Shown here piece by piece: positions 26,060-35,238 of a DNA stretch of 51,428 nucleotides. Origin of the DNA: an uncultured Gimesia sp. (GTDB lineage: Bacteria > Planctomycetota > Planctomycetia > Planctomycetales > Planctomycetaceae); contig NZ_CALEMX010000146.1 of assembly GCF_937910335.1 (NCBI RefSeq), positions 1 through 51,428 of the forward strand, written 5' to 3'. The notes under the pieces were generated by a model. That model saw nothing but the letters and a program-made list of their open reading frames with translations, was not told where the DNA came from and did no database searches. Both the position numbers and the translations under genes were made by a program. The stretch's first letter is position 1, and each line of letters starts with the position of its first letter.

Positions 26060-28077
26060 GCTCGCAGCGTACGGTTGCCTTCATTTTGATCAGTCTGGAG
26101 TGCGCCACCCTCGGCATTCTATCGCAGACGCTTTTTTTCTCTGCCAGTATTGTTTTGCTGGCTGCCTTATCGTATCTCCCGATTTTACATTATTCATTTT
26201 CCCGTCGTCAGGTGTTCTGGACCACCAGCATTCTAGCCATCTTGTTTATGGTAAAGTATATGCTCTCTCCGCACGAGTTCGGCCAGGATCGAACGGAAAT
26301 GATCAGAACTCCGCTGGCCTATGCAGCTGCACAATTTATAATAGCCCTGCAGCTACGTCAGCTATTTGATAAGCATTTTATTCCTTTCCTGCCGAACTCT
26401 TTTCCTTTACTCGGTATCCTGGTGTTTATTCTCATTGGCGATATTCAAGTCCATGGATCCATAAACGTCTATTATCAGATTTTTGTTTTCAGCTATGTGC
26501 TGATGACAGGTGTGTTTTATCAATTTGGGCATGTAGTGCGTTCACAGAAGAGCAAAGTCAAAAAGAAGTGGGTTGTTTATCTCATTCGCGTAAACTTTTT
26601 TATTGTCATCTGGTTAGTTGGCTGGTTGACTGCCACCGGATTACATCGTTACGAGCGAGAATTGGATCAACTCTATTATCGACTGATTGAGCCGCGCACT
26701 TCAGGAATGGCTTCTCGTGCTGGATTCTCGACGATTTCAAAGCTCGGCAGCCTGACCAAACAATTTGACTCCGATGCCCAGCAAGTCAAATTACGTATCA
26801 AATCTTCCGATGAACCAGGCTACATGCGTGGTCGGGCTTTCGTGCAGTTTTTTAATTCGGAATGGCATTCTGAGATTGGCAATCAAAATGTCGCCAGCAT
26901 AGGCTTGCCACCCGCGGGTGTTAAAACGGAGATCATACCGGAAGGTAACTGGTTTCAAATCGGACAGGCAAACTCTTCTGATTGGATTGAATATGAAGTC
27001 TGGTCGACGAGCCCCGAGCATATTTATGCACCTTTGAATACACCATTGGTTCATGCGGTCGCTGAGAATATTCAAATTGATAGTCAGAATATTCTGACTT
27101 CACGTACAATGGAATATGGATATCCCTATGCTCTCTTTCTGCCACGCAAACAGCTTCCACCGGCTCCTGAATCGGTAGTCTCTTTAAGGAGGTTGCTGCA
27201 ACTTCCGTTTGGCTTTTCGCCCCGCGTGCAACAGCTGGCAAACCAGATTTTTGCCGACTGCCAAACTTCTGCAGAGAAAATTAACCGCGTTCAAAACTAT
27301 TTCCAAAATCAATATGAATATGAAATCGGAATCAAGATCCCTCAAGGCAATGATCCCCTTACATATTTTCTACTGGAAAAGCCGAACGCTCATTGTGAAT
27401 ATTTTGCATCGGGAACCGCAATCTTATTAAGAATGGCTGGAGTCCCCTGCCGTTACATCACAGGTTATATCGTGCGCGAAAGAAATGTCTACGACCAGTT
27501 CTGGGTTGCACGTAGCAGGCACGCGCATGCCTGGGTCGAAGCCTGGGATGAACAACGAGGCTGGGTCACTGTCGAATCCACGCCGGCAGCCGGTCGGCCC
27601 GATCAAAATACACCCGCCGGGGTCAGGCAGTACTGGGAATCGTTAATAGGCCAGTATTCCCGATTGAAAACAGCTTTGCAACGCGGAGAGTGGGTCCTGG
27701 CGCTCTCTGAGGCACAGCTTCCTTTGGCACTGCTCATCTGCGGGGTAGCGCTCTGGTTTGGGTTCAGGCGGATTATTCAAATCTGTCAAAAACGACTGCA
27801 AGAGCGGGCTCTCTTTCTACAAAATCCGGAACATGTTCAGGAACTGCATCAACTGCTGGCACAAATGGATCGACTGCTGGGGAAACATAAAATCGTGCGC
27901 AAGCCCGGCGAAACGTTGATGCAGTTTTCCAGACGCATCCAGAGCCAGGCTATTGCACAATGGTATCAAAACTACGCCTGTAGCCGCTTCATGCCGGAAT
28001 CTGCAGAGACCAACGAGCTGATTTTGCAGTTGAAACAGCAATTACTGGAATTTCGACAGAAAAAATCCCTCATTTAA
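26056..28077 (+). CDS. Membrane transglutaminase-like (DUF3488-TgpA type) protein
   Basis: A 673-aa protein with about six N-terminal membrane segments (residues 6-195), an extracytoplasmic transglutaminase-like domain (about 390-520) and a late membrane segment (about 553-573), followed by a cytoplasmic tail of about 95 residues. The catalytic Cys is Cys447 in NAHCEYFASGTAILLRMAGVPCRYITGY and the His is His491 in HAHAWVEAW. The third residue, normally Asp in D-P-T, is Glu507 in VTVESTP. The conserved Cys/His suggest a protease or amidase-type activity as in TgpA. It overlaps the DUF58 gene by four bases, and it completes the MoxR-DUF58-TGase operon. Confidence 0.9.
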   Translation: MSSQRTVAFILISLECATLGILSQTLFFSASIVLLAALSYLPILHYSFSRRQVFWTTSILAILFMVKYMLSPHEFGQDRTEMIRTPLAYAAAQFIIALQLRQLFDKHFIPFLPNSFPLLGILVFILIGDIQVHGSINVYYQIFVFSYVLMTGVFYQFGHVVRSQKSKVKKKWVVYLIRVNFFIVIWLVGWLTATGLHRYERELDQLYYRLIEPRTSGMASRAGFSTISKLGSLTKQFDSDAQQVKLRIKSSDEPGYMRGRAFVQFFNSEWHSEIGNQNVASIGLPPAGVKTEIIPEGNWFQIGQANSSDWIEYEVWSTSPEHIYAPLNTPLVHAVAENIQIDSQNILTSRTMEYGYPYALFLPRKQLPPAPESVVSLRRLLQLPFGFSPRVQQLANQIFADCQTSAEKINRVQNYFQNQYEYEIGIKIPQGNDPLTYFLLEKPNAHCEYFASGTAILLRMAGVPCRYITGYIVRERNVYDQFWVARSRHAHAWVEAWDEQRGWVTVESTPAAGRPDQNTPAGVRQYWESLIGQYSRLKTALQRGEWVLALSEAQLPLALLICGVALWFGFRRIIQICQKRLQERALFLQNPEHVQELHQLLAQMDRLLGKHKIVRKPGETLMQFSRRIQSQAIAQWYQNYACSRFMPESAETNELILQLKQQLLEFRQKKSLI

Positions 28078-28276
28078 TACCGGGATCGGCAGATTTGGCA
28101 GGTCAAAATGGGCTTGGCAGACAAACACCGTCTGGCTAGAATCCGTCCCTCATCTCTCACTTCTCAAATCAAAAAAATCCATTTCATATCGACTGTCAAA
28201 AAAGACCAGCAGTTCATGCGCTCTTTTTGTATGCGCATTTGCAAACGGAATACTTTATCTGAACGGGATTCTCTCA

Positions 28277-28501
28277 ATGAAAGTTTTCTCGATGAAAATT
28301 CTCTCAAAAGCACTCCTCGTATTGATCATTCCCAGCATTTCATTTTTTGCATCCGGCTGTGAAATGTTGCCACACGCACTACAACCCAACCAATGGTCGA
28401 AGTTAAACCGCGGCCCGGCTCCGCGTGAGGATACCTATTTTTCCGTGCCTGATTACATTCCGGAACTGGAACAGAAAAAAAGTTCACAGAACGTCGACTG
28501 A
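28277..28501 (+). CDS. Small lipoprotein, 74 aa
   Basis: A 74-aa protein (69 aa if the ATG at 28292 is used). Hydrophobic leader ILSKALLVLIIPSISFF, then lipobox FASGC with the lipidated Cys at residue 28. The mature part is about 47 residues, Pro-rich and charged, with no recognised domain. It lies 199 bases after the transglutaminase gene on the same strand and its product may sit in the envelope. The function is unknown; the lipobox and lack of an overlapping gene are the main support. Confidence 0.6.
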   Translation: MKVFSMKILSKALLVLIIPSISFFASGCEMLPHALQPNQWSKLNRGPAPREDTYFSVPDYIPELEQKKSSQNVD

Positions 28502-28552
28502 TTCTGACCACACCAGTGGCATTGAAACAGCAACGTCGGGCAGTCCGTACGC

Positions 28553-29707
28553 TTACGGTTTGATTTTTCCACGTGCTGGTTTGGAAAAAATCTGACGGTC
28601 AAGGATTTCGCCCTGTAAACTCTTCATCTCAACCGTCAGCTTCCCTGAAGACCGTTCGCAGGTCAGCATCAGATAGCCATCTTTGCCGGCCAAAAACTTC
28701 GAATGGGGGTCCGCATATTGTGCACCCTTTCCACCGAGTGATGTGTTGTAATAGGTCAATCCATCCAGCTCTGCCCGTTCAGCATAATATCCAAAGCCGG
28801 TCACACACATCGTTCCTCTAAGAAACAACCGATGCCAGCCTCCCTGAAGTTGACTGCGTATACTAGCATTACGCTCGTTGTAAAGTGTGACAAGATGGCC
28901 GGGGACATTTTTTGTAACGGAATCGTACCAGCGATATTGTGCAGAATTCTGGTCGAAGGCATGACAGGTCTGCCAGCTATTGCCGAAGTCTGAGATGTGG
29001 TTAAAGTCGAGACCAATGAATCGCACATCAAATTCGGGGATCTCAAAATGCCATTTCCATTCCTCATCGGGAAGTTCAAAAAAGCGACGAAATGCAATCG
29101 CTTCAATATCATACACGGCATGCGCGGGTGGCTTTTTTCCACGCGGATGGATTTGGCGGTCATGATTTCCCAGGACAGGCATGAAGGGCGTCGATCGAAA
29201 TAACTTCGGGTAAGCACTGATTAAATTGACATAAGGAGTGATGCAGTCGCGCTCTCCCGGTCCGCATTTCTGCCAGAGATTGTTAATATTGTCTCCCGCC
29301 GTCAACAGCAGGTGCACGTCTTCTTTCATCAGATGCGACAAGTCGGGTTGAGACTGCCAGTCCGCAACAATCGCCACGCGCAGTTCATCGGTGGGATATG
29401 CTTTAAAAGTAGCCACCGCCGACTTCTGGTTTCCCGTTTTTACCGAGTAGAAATAGATTGTGTCTCGATGAGCTATGGGAATTTCAACATGATGTAGAGT
29501 CGTCTCTTCTTTAATTTGAATCGTTTTCATGTTCTCCCGAGAGAGACCAAATCGCACTACGGAATCGCCCGGCTCTTTACTCAACCAGTTCACAACAATT
29601 TGATCTGGTTCATGGGATTTGTGCGTCAGCCAGATCTGCTGAATTTCTTCTGCCGATACTATTTGAGGGAATAAGTAAAGACAGCTAAACAGAATCAGAT
29701 ATTTCAT
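28553..29707 (-). CDS. Secreted metallophosphoesterase (purple acid phosphatase-like)
   Basis: A 384-aa protein with a signal peptide (ILFSCLYLFPQIVSAEE). Residues about 22-105 form a fibronectin-III-like N-terminal domain with IWLTHKSHEPDQIVVNW and DSVVRFGLS, as in purple acid phosphatases. The calcineurin-type metal-site motifs follow: VADWQS (first Asp; the usual DxH/DxG is here DxQ), LLTAGDNINNLW (GDN) and VLGNHDRQ (GNHD). Later metal-ligand His regions are present (for example around the middle of the domain). It should hydrolyse phosphate esters outside the cytoplasm; the substrate is unknown. It converges with the small lipoprotein gene, and its 5' side faces a 417-bp divergent gap. 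Confidence 0.83.
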   Translation of the reverse strand: MKYLILFSCLYLFPQIVSAEEIQQIWLTHKSHEPDQIVVNWLSKEPGDSVVRFGLSRENMKTIQIKEETTLHHVEIPIAHRDTIYFYSVKTGNQKSAVATFKAYPTDELRVAIVADWQSQPDLSHLMKEDVHLLLTAGDNINNLWQKCGPGERDCITPYVNLISAYPKLFRSTPFMPVLGNHDRQIHPRGKKPPAHAVYDIEAIAFRRFFELPDEEWKWHFEIPEFDVRFIGLDFNHISDFGNSWQTCHAFDQNSAQYRWYDSVTKNVPGHLVTLYNERNASIRSQLQGGWHRLFLRGTMCVTGFGYYAERAELDGLTYYNTSLGGKGAQYADPHSKFLAGKDGYLMLTCERSSGKLTVEMKSLQGEILDRQIFSKPARGKIKP

Positions 29708-30124
29708 GAAGTATTTCTCGTGTAATTAATTTGGGAATAGTGATCCCGATGTTCTCCCGATTCTTGGAAGACGGCATTGAGTATGTATGGCAGTTGTTTC
29801 TTTTGAAAAACAGACTTTGATGATACGGAATTTTCAATGACAACATCTGTCTCAGCTTTTGTCTTAATCTTATTAAAATATTCGGGACAGCTTGAATGTT
29901 TTGACCAACATCATTCAAGTTGTATTCGTATTAATGGATAATCATAACGAAGTTGTAATAATTCAGCTATTTTGTGGGTGATTTTTTCTTTAGGGCAGGA
30001 AAAGTGCAGATAGGGCTTCTAAGATAATATGACACGCGGTCCGATGTAGATTTGAAATCCGTTTTTTTTTGGAATTTCGGGTGTTCGATTGACAATTTCT
30101 GTAAACGATTCGAGAGAAAAAAAA
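29708..30124. other. 417-bp divergent AT-rich intergenic region
   Basis: It separates the metallophosphoesterase gene (-) from the TPR gene (+). It is AT-rich and contains a short ATTCTTGG...ATTTTCAATGACAAC stretch and a run of nine T at 30062-30070. No gene, terminator or clear operator is seen. Confidence 0.5.
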
Positions 30125-31486
30125 GTGGCGTTTAGAGCACGAAAAAAGCTCATCCTCTCTCTTGTTATCTTGCTGGTGGCGATATTGAGTTCTCCTGTCT
30201 GGGGGCGAGGATTGTGGATCAGCCTCTTTCAGGATCGCGCTGTACAGAATTTACTGGAACGCAATCCTGAAAATGCCTTGGAATGGCTCGCGTATGCGCA
30301 GGCTCTGGATGATCAGAATCCAACAACGAAGATCCTGTTTGCGCGTGCGTATAGAAAATCGCGTGATGTCGAACAGGCTTATAGCGTGTTAATGAAATAT
30401 TATGAATTGGCCGGTTCTACAGAAGAATATCTACAAGAACAATGGCTGTTAAAAGCACAAATCGGCGACAATGCCGATTTGCAAAAACACTTGAGTGAAT
30501 TGCTCATCAAAGATCAGGCAGATATGCAGGATATTTGTGAGACTTATGTTAACAGTTGTATCTTGAATTATCAGTTTAACGACGCACTCAAAATTCTGGA
30601 GCTCTGGGAAGCCGATTTTCCGGAAGATCCACTTCCCAATTTTATGCGAGGGAAAATTTATGAGCATGAAAGGGCGTTGCAAGATGCAATCAAAGAGTTT
30701 CAGAAAACCCTGGATAAAGACCGCACATATGCCCCCGCCGCGTATAGTCTCGCACGCATTCAGTTAACGCTCAAAAAAACAGAAGCCGCAATGAAATATT
30801 ATCAAACGACGCTGGCGAATACAAAATTTAAATCACCCGCCAAAGTAGGGTTGGCGCGTTGTTACAGACTGTTAAACCAAAATCAGAAGGCAAAACAACT
30901 TCTATTAGAGGTTCTGGAAAAAGACGTCAAAGAATTACAAAAAGAATATCAGGTTATGGGGGAGCCGAAGTTTTTAGCAAATTCCGCCGCTCATCTGGAA
31001 ATGGGAACTCTGGAACTCACTGCAAAAAATTATGAGGCCGCTTTGAAATGGCTGGAACCGGCTGCCAAAGCCAACCCCAGAGATCTGGGAATTAAAAATG
31101 CGCTGGCCATTGTTTATAGCCGTCTAGGGAGAAAGCAGGAGGCGAAAGAACTCAGTCAGACGATTAAAGAAACCAATAATGCTTTGGCGGAGATCCAGGA
31201 CTTGTTAGACCAAATGCGGAAAGAACCACCCAATCCAGAGTTGCGATTTCAGATAGGTAAAGCTTACTTGAAGTATATTTCAGAAGAACAGGGAATTGTC
31301 TGGCTGAATAGTGTCTTGCGATCTCTGCCCCACCATAGGGGTACACATATAGAATTGGCTCGATATTACGAACAGAATCGAGCCCGCGGGGAGAGTTTTG
31401 AACGACTGGCAAAAATCCATCGCGAAAAAGCAAATGCATTAACAAAAAAAACTGAGAATTCACCTGTAAAATCAGATCAGAAATAG
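30125..31486 (+). CDS. TPR-repeat membrane-anchored protein
   Basis: A 453-aa protein from the GTG at 30125, which has GAGAG about 9 bases upstream; the frame also reaches a TTG at 30089. One N-terminal signal anchor (residues about 10-25, ILSLVILLVAILSSPVWG). The rest is helical with repeated TPR-like units: ALEWLAYAQALDDQNPT, AIKEFQKTLDKDRTYAPAAYSLA, AMKYYQTTLANTKFKSPAKVGLA, and ALKWLEPAAKANPRDLGIKNALA. The products of TPR genes normally mediate protein-protein contacts. The gene is followed after 20 bases by a VCBS/ASPIC lipoprotein gene, so the pair is almost certainly one operon and the proteins may interact. Confidence 0.85.
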   Translation: MAFRARKKLILSLVILLVAILSSPVWGRGLWISLFQDRAVQNLLERNPENALEWLAYAQALDDQNPTTKILFARAYRKSRDVEQAYSVLMKYYELAGSTEEYLQEQWLLKAQIGDNADLQKHLSELLIKDQADMQDICETYVNSCILNYQFNDALKILELWEADFPEDPLPNFMRGKIYEHERALQDAIKEFQKTLDKDRTYAPAAYSLARIQLTLKKTEAAMKYYQTTLANTKFKSPAKVGLARCYRLLNQNQKAKQLLLEVLEKDVKELQKEYQVMGEPKFLANSAAHLEMGTLELTAKNYEAALKWLEPAAKANPRDLGIKNALAIVYSRLGRKQEAKELSQTIKETNNALAEIQDLLDQMRKEPPNPELRFQIGKAYLKYISEEQGIVWLNSVLRSLPHHRGTHIELARYYEQNRARGESFERLAKIHREKANALTKKTENSPVKSDQK

Positions 31487-31506
31487 AATCCCCACCGGAA
31501 ACGGAC

Positions 31507-33279
31507 ATGATAAAATTAAGCAACGGTATGACAGACTTCAACAAATGGATATCGCATTGGAATTCCCAGGCCCCGCTGATATTTGCTTTGGGCCTGTGTT
31601 TCCTTGTTGTTGGATGTACTTCGGACAAAGCCGATGAGCTGGACAGACTAACAACAGAATCGAATGAAAAGTTGATTCAGGAACATTCCGAAACGAGCCT
31701 GCGCCCCGAATTTGTCGATGTCTGGCCTGAACAAAATTTAAATTTTACTTACCACAATGGTCAGGACGCGGGTGAATTAGCGATTCTCGAAACGCTGGGC
31801 GGTGGTACTGCGGTTTTAGACTACGATCGAGATGGACTTCTCGATCTCTTTTATACCGGCGGTGGTAGCTTTGAAAATAAAACGACCAAAGGCGCTCCCT
31901 CCATTTTGTTACGCCACACAGGAGACTTCCATTTTCTTGACAAAACGAGTGCAGCAAATATGGATCTGGCCGACTTTTATAGTAATGGATGTTCGGTGGG
32001 AGATTATGACAACGATGGCTTTCAGGATTTGATTGTAACCGGTTACGGAGGTTCCATACTGTGGAAGAATCTAGGGGATGGCACATTTGAAGAAACGTCC
32101 ATCGCCGCCGGCTTGCGAGATTGTTATTGGGGTTCCAGTGCTGCCTGGGGGGATATTAATGGGGATGGTTTACTGGATCTTTATTTGACTCAATATACAG
32201 ACTGGTCTTTTCAGAATCATCCTGAATGTCAATTAACACCGGGTCGTCCCGATGTCTGTTCGCCGCATTCTTTTAAAGGCGTAGGAGACCTTCTGTTTTT
32301 CAACCGGGGTGATGGTACGTTTTATGACGCGACGAAAACAGCGGGCCTGGTTCCGGAAGGGAAAGGGCTCGGCGTGATTCTCGCTGATCTCGATAATGAT
32401 ACGGACCTGGATGCATATGTCTGCAACGATACCGTCGAAAACTTTTTATACCTGAATGATGGAAAGGGCAAATTCGAGGAAGTTGGTTTGATCAATGGTG
32501 CGGCCGTCGATGATCGGGCAACGCCCAACGGAAGCATGGGCGTAGATATTATGGATTATAATCATGATGGCTTGCCAGACTTATGGGTTGCCAACTATGA
32601 AAAAGAAGCCTTCGCTTTATATCGCAATGATGGAGATGCCCAGTTTTTGTATGTCAGTAATGATACCGGAGTGACTTCCATTGGAGCGTTGTTTGTCGGA
32701 TTTGGAACAGCGTGTGCCGATTTTGACTGGGATGGAGATGAAGACATCGTTGTGGCAAATGGACACGTCGCTTATTTCTCTACGAATTCTCCGTTCAGAC
32801 AAGAACCACTTTATCTCGAGAATCGGAAAGGACGCTTTGCTCAGCTTGAGTATTCCGATTCGTCTTACTTCGGACAGAGTCATACAGGCCGCGGTTTAGC
32901 GCTGGCTGATTTCAATGAAGATGGAAATCTCGATATCGCCATCTCAAATTTTAGCGATCCACCAGGAATTCTCAAAAATACATCTGACACAAAAGGGAAG
33001 TGGATCTCCGTGCGGTTAATCGGAACGCGCAGTAATCGGGATGCAATTGGCGCGCGACTGATTCTACATACTTCAGCCGGTGACCAGGTCCGGCAGATCA
33101 AAGGGGGAGGCAGTTATCTCTCTTCAAGTGACATACGTGTTCATTGGGGAATTCGCGCTGATGTAATCATAAGGGGCATTAGTATTTACTGGCCAAGCGG
33201 TGTTCAGCAGGAAGTGAAGACCCTTCAACCGAATACGTCAAATCTGATACTGGAACCTAACACAAATCCAGAATCCTAA
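31507..33279 (+). CDS. CRTAC1-like VCBS/FG-GAP and ASPIC/UnbV lipoprotein
   Basis: A 590-aa protein with a lipoprotein signal (LIFALGLCFLVVGC, lipidated Cys at residue 38). Six or more FG-GAP/VCBS loops follow: DYDRDGLLDLF, DYDNDGFQDLI, DINGDGLLDLY, DLDNDTDLDAYV, DYNHDGLPDLW, DFDWDGDEDIV and DFNEDGNLDIA. The C-terminus is an ASPIC/UnbV domain (GARLILHTSAGDQVRQIKGGGSYLSSSDIRVHWGI and ISIYWPSGVQQEV). The mammalian relative is the cartilage acidic protein CRTAC1; the bacterial function is unknown. The ATG has GGAAACGG upstream. It is the second gene of the TPR/VCBS pair. Confidence 0.9.
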   Translation: MIKLSNGMTDFNKWISHWNSQAPLIFALGLCFLVVGCTSDKADELDRLTTESNEKLIQEHSETSLRPEFVDVWPEQNLNFTYHNGQDAGELAILETLGGGTAVLDYDRDGLLDLFYTGGGSFENKTTKGAPSILLRHTGDFHFLDKTSAANMDLADFYSNGCSVGDYDNDGFQDLIVTGYGGSILWKNLGDGTFEETSIAAGLRDCYWGSSAAWGDINGDGLLDLYLTQYTDWSFQNHPECQLTPGRPDVCSPHSFKGVGDLLFFNRGDGTFYDATKTAGLVPEGKGLGVILADLDNDTDLDAYVCNDTVENFLYLNDGKGKFEEVGLINGAAVDDRATPNGSMGVDIMDYNHDGLPDLWVANYEKEAFALYRNDGDAQFLYVSNDTGVTSIGALFVGFGTACADFDWDGDEDIVVANGHVAYFSTNSPFRQEPLYLENRKGRFAQLEYSDSSYFGQSHTGRGLALADFNEDGNLDIAISNFSDPPGILKNTSDTKGKWISVRLIGTRSNRDAIGARLILHTSAGDQVRQIKGGGSYLSSSDIRVHWGIRADVIIRGISIYWPSGVQQEVKTLQPNTSNLILEPNTNPES

Positions 33280-33631
33280 TTTGAGAAATCGGTTACTTTC
33301 TAATATTACCAAAGAAATTAAATTGTACGATTTGTGCATGCTTCAATGTGTGTGATGGCATTGGATTAGTTTGTAACGCTTTGTTATTAAATAACTTAAG
33401 TAAACAAAATCACGTTAAGAAGTTGGGTTTTCTTGCTGTTTTTGTATGATAAGAACTTGTCTCTTTCCCCAAAAAAAATAGAATTCTAGATGGTCTCCGT
33501 TTTCTATCTTTCTACAGAAAACATCCATTTTGTCGCTCGAAAGTCTCTGTGTTATATATTTGTGATACATAGCAAATCTGTCTAGCAGGCTGGGTGCGTA
33601 ATTTTTCTTTTTCTTTTTTAGGAGAGTGTCT
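33280..33631. other. 352-bp AT-rich leader region before the DUF1559 gene
   Basis: It is AT-rich, with a run of A near 33471 and pyrimidine-rich TTTTTCTTTTTCTTTTTTA just before the GGAGAG ribosome-binding site at 33621. It probably contains the promoter and untranslated leader of the DUF1559 gene. A frame on the minus strand here was judged spurious. Confidence 0.5.
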
Positions 33632-34630
33632 ATGAGCGTCTTACGAAGGAGACGAGCATTCACGCTGATTGAATTGCTCGTTGTCATCGCCATTATTGCG
33701 ATTTTAATTGCCCTCTTATTGCCGGCTGTCCAACAGGCCAGAGAAGCGGCCCGCCGCTCGACATGTAAAAATAACCTGAAACAGTTCGGGTTGGCATTAC
33801 ATAACTATCATGAAACACATCGTTGCTTTGGCCAGATGCTACTCTCTGGTAGTCGAACTGGAGCGATTACACCATGGGTGGGATTTAGCCCACAGACGAT
33901 GTTGCTGCCATTTATGGATCAGGCCAACATTTATAATCGTATGGATTTTAATTTGAACTGTGAAGAATCTCCTAACACCGATGTAGGAATTCGGGCTGCT
34001 GCCATTGGTGTCTTTAAATGTCCTACTGACCTGCGCTATCCGGTTTATTCGGAAGGATCTTTGAACTACTATGTGTCTGTTGGTCCTTGTTTGGGATTTG
34101 GCGTGACCCGCACATCGCAAGTTGGGCTTTTTCGATACCAGCAGATTACCCGAGTGTCTGATGTTCTCGATGGAACATCGAATGTCATTGCCATGGGCGA
34201 ACGAATTGTGGGGTCTGCCAATGGCACTGTCTTCGATCGGAAAGGTGACGTACGACGGGCAGTGGCATTTGGTCCTGGTAATAACACGATCTTTCCAACA
34301 AAGTCAGATCTAGATACGCATGCTACCGCTTGTGCAGCCGCAGGTGCTTTCTACAACCACCGTGGATCACGTTGGATGCGAGGTGACGAGACCTGGTTTA
34401 ATACCTGGAATACTCCAAACTCACCCAATGATGACTGCAGTACCGGAAATGGTGGTCATGCAGGGGGCGATGCGTCTTCAGCCCAGGCAGCGCGTAGCCG
34501 TCATACCGGTGGTGCTCATGTATTGATGGCCGATGGATCTGTGCACTTCGTTTCAGAAAACATCGATTTACTGAATTGGCATCGACTGGGAGCGATTGCC
34601 GATGGTGAGCCTGTCAGCATCAGCGATTAA
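33632..34630 (+). CDS. DUF1559 prepilin-type N-terminal methylation domain protein
   Basis: A 332-aa protein from the ATG at 33632; GGAGAG lies 6 bases upstream, and a GTG two codons earlier is the other possible start. Prepilin-like [19 protein letters not shown] at residues 7-25, followed by [26 protein letters not shown]. The DUF1559 domain ends in the H-x9-DG motif as [23 protein letters not shown] signature of the class paired with a downstream small lipoprotein is visible: the next gene, 125 bases away, encodes one. A terminator-like hairpin between them may reduce rather than abolish read-through. Confidence 0.93.
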   Translation: MSVLRRRRAFTLIELLVVIAIIAILIALLLPAVQQAREAARRSTCKNNLKQFGLALHNYHETHRCFGQMLLSGSRTGAITPWVGFSPQTMLLPFMDQANIYNRMDFNLNCEESPNTDVGIRAAAIGVFKCPTDLRYPVYSEGSLNYYVSVGPCLGFGVTRTSQVGLFRYQQITRVSDVLDGTSNVIAMGERIVGSANGTVFDRKGDVRRAVAFGPGNNTIFPTKSDLDTHATACAAAGAFYNHRGSRWMRGDETWFNTWNTPNSPNDDCSTGNGGHAGGDASSAQAARSRHTGGAHVLMADGSVHFVSENIDLLNWHRLGAIADGEPVSISD

Positions 34631-34657
34631 TTCATCCATTGCTCAACGGTTTTAATT

Positions 34658-34698
34658 AATCAGCTCGGCAATCATCGTTACCGAGCTGATTTTCTTTT
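34658..34698 (+). terminator. Intercistronic terminator after DUF1559 gene
   Basis: A perfect 10-bp stem (ATCAGCTCGG at 34659-34668, CCGAGCTGAT at 34681-34690) with a 12-base loop and a T-rich tail. It lies between the DUF1559 gene and the small lipoprotein gene and could act as a partial terminator or stabiliser. Confidence 0.7.
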
Positions 34699-34755
34699 AT
34701 ATAATGAGAATCTGAAAAAGTCATTAATAGTAACTAACAAGAGAAAGGGCTAACG

Positions 34756-35061
34756 ATGAATAAATTGGCTTTATTCTGTCTGTCAATGAGCTTAATGTTG
34801 GCAGGCTGTGGAGGGGGGGGGGCAGGTGAAGTGGCACCTGCCAATCAGGAAACACCTGCTACGCAGGATTTATCAACCGTCAAAGCATCTTTAAATACAA
34901 TCGCTGAATCAGGAGTGATTGACAGTAGTTTCTTTGGAATTCCGGAAAGTCTGGAGCAGGCTGGTAAAACTGAACTGGCTGCGGAAGCGAAAAAACTGGA
35001 GTCTATGAAAAGCGCAAAACAAATTAAGGCAGCTGCCAAAAAAATCGCCGATCAGCTCTGA
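34756..35061 (+). CDS. Small lipoprotein downstream of DUF1559
   Basis: A 101-aa protein. Signal LALFCLSMSLMLAGC with the lipidated Cys at residue 18, followed by Gly19-Gly22. The mature region, ending AEAKKLESMKSAKQIKAAAKKIADQL, is an Ala/Lys-rich helix. Small lipoproteins of this kind commonly follow DUF1559 genes in planctomycetes. The Gly run is encoded by a 10-G tract (34813-34822), which is a candidate slippage site. A terminator follows the stop codon. The function is unknown. Confidence 0.8.
   Translation: MNKLALFCLSMSLMLAGCGGGGAGEVAPANQETPATQDLSTVKASLNTIAESGVIDSSFFGIPESLEQAGKTELAAEAKKLESMKSAKQIKAAAKKIADQL
34813..34822 (+). repeat. 10-G homopolymer tract within the lipoprotein gene
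   Basis: Ten consecutive G in the codons immediately after the lipobox Cys (GGA GGG GGG GGG GCA). Gain or loss of a base would shift the frame of the mature protein. Confidence 0.85.
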
Positions 35062-35104
35062 GCATACTAAATTTAATGTGTGACTGTGTTACACGATTAG
35101 ACTC

Positions 35105-35140
35105 AACGCCTTTGAGATTCATTTATCGAAGGCGTTTTTT
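35105..35140 (+). terminator. Terminator after the small lipoprotein gene
   Basis: A perfect 8-bp stem AACGCCTT / AAGGCGTT (35105-35112 and 35129-35136) directly followed by TTTT, 44 bases after the stop codon. Confidence 0.75.
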
Positions 35141-35165
35141 ATTGAGCTATGGCATTGAATCAGAC

Positions 35166-35201
35166 AATAAAAAAAGGGGGCCAGCACAATTGCCGGCTCC
35201 C
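35166..35201 (-). terminator. Terminator after the Gfo/Idh gene
   Basis: On the minus strand: GGGAGCCGGC, loop AATTGT, GCTGGCCCCC, then TTTTTTTATT. The 10-bp stem has two mismatched positions. It lies about 38 bases past the stop codon of the minus-strand oxidoreductase gene. Confidence 0.8.
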
Positions 35202-35238
35202 TTGTTTTAATGCTTTAATGCACAAAGATCTGAAAGTC

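Noticed and set aside
33415-33693. A 92-codon minus-strand frame upstream of the DUF1559 gene
   Set aside because: It spans the pyrimidine-rich leader and its Lys run is a translation artefact of it; it also overlaps the start of the DUF1559 gene.
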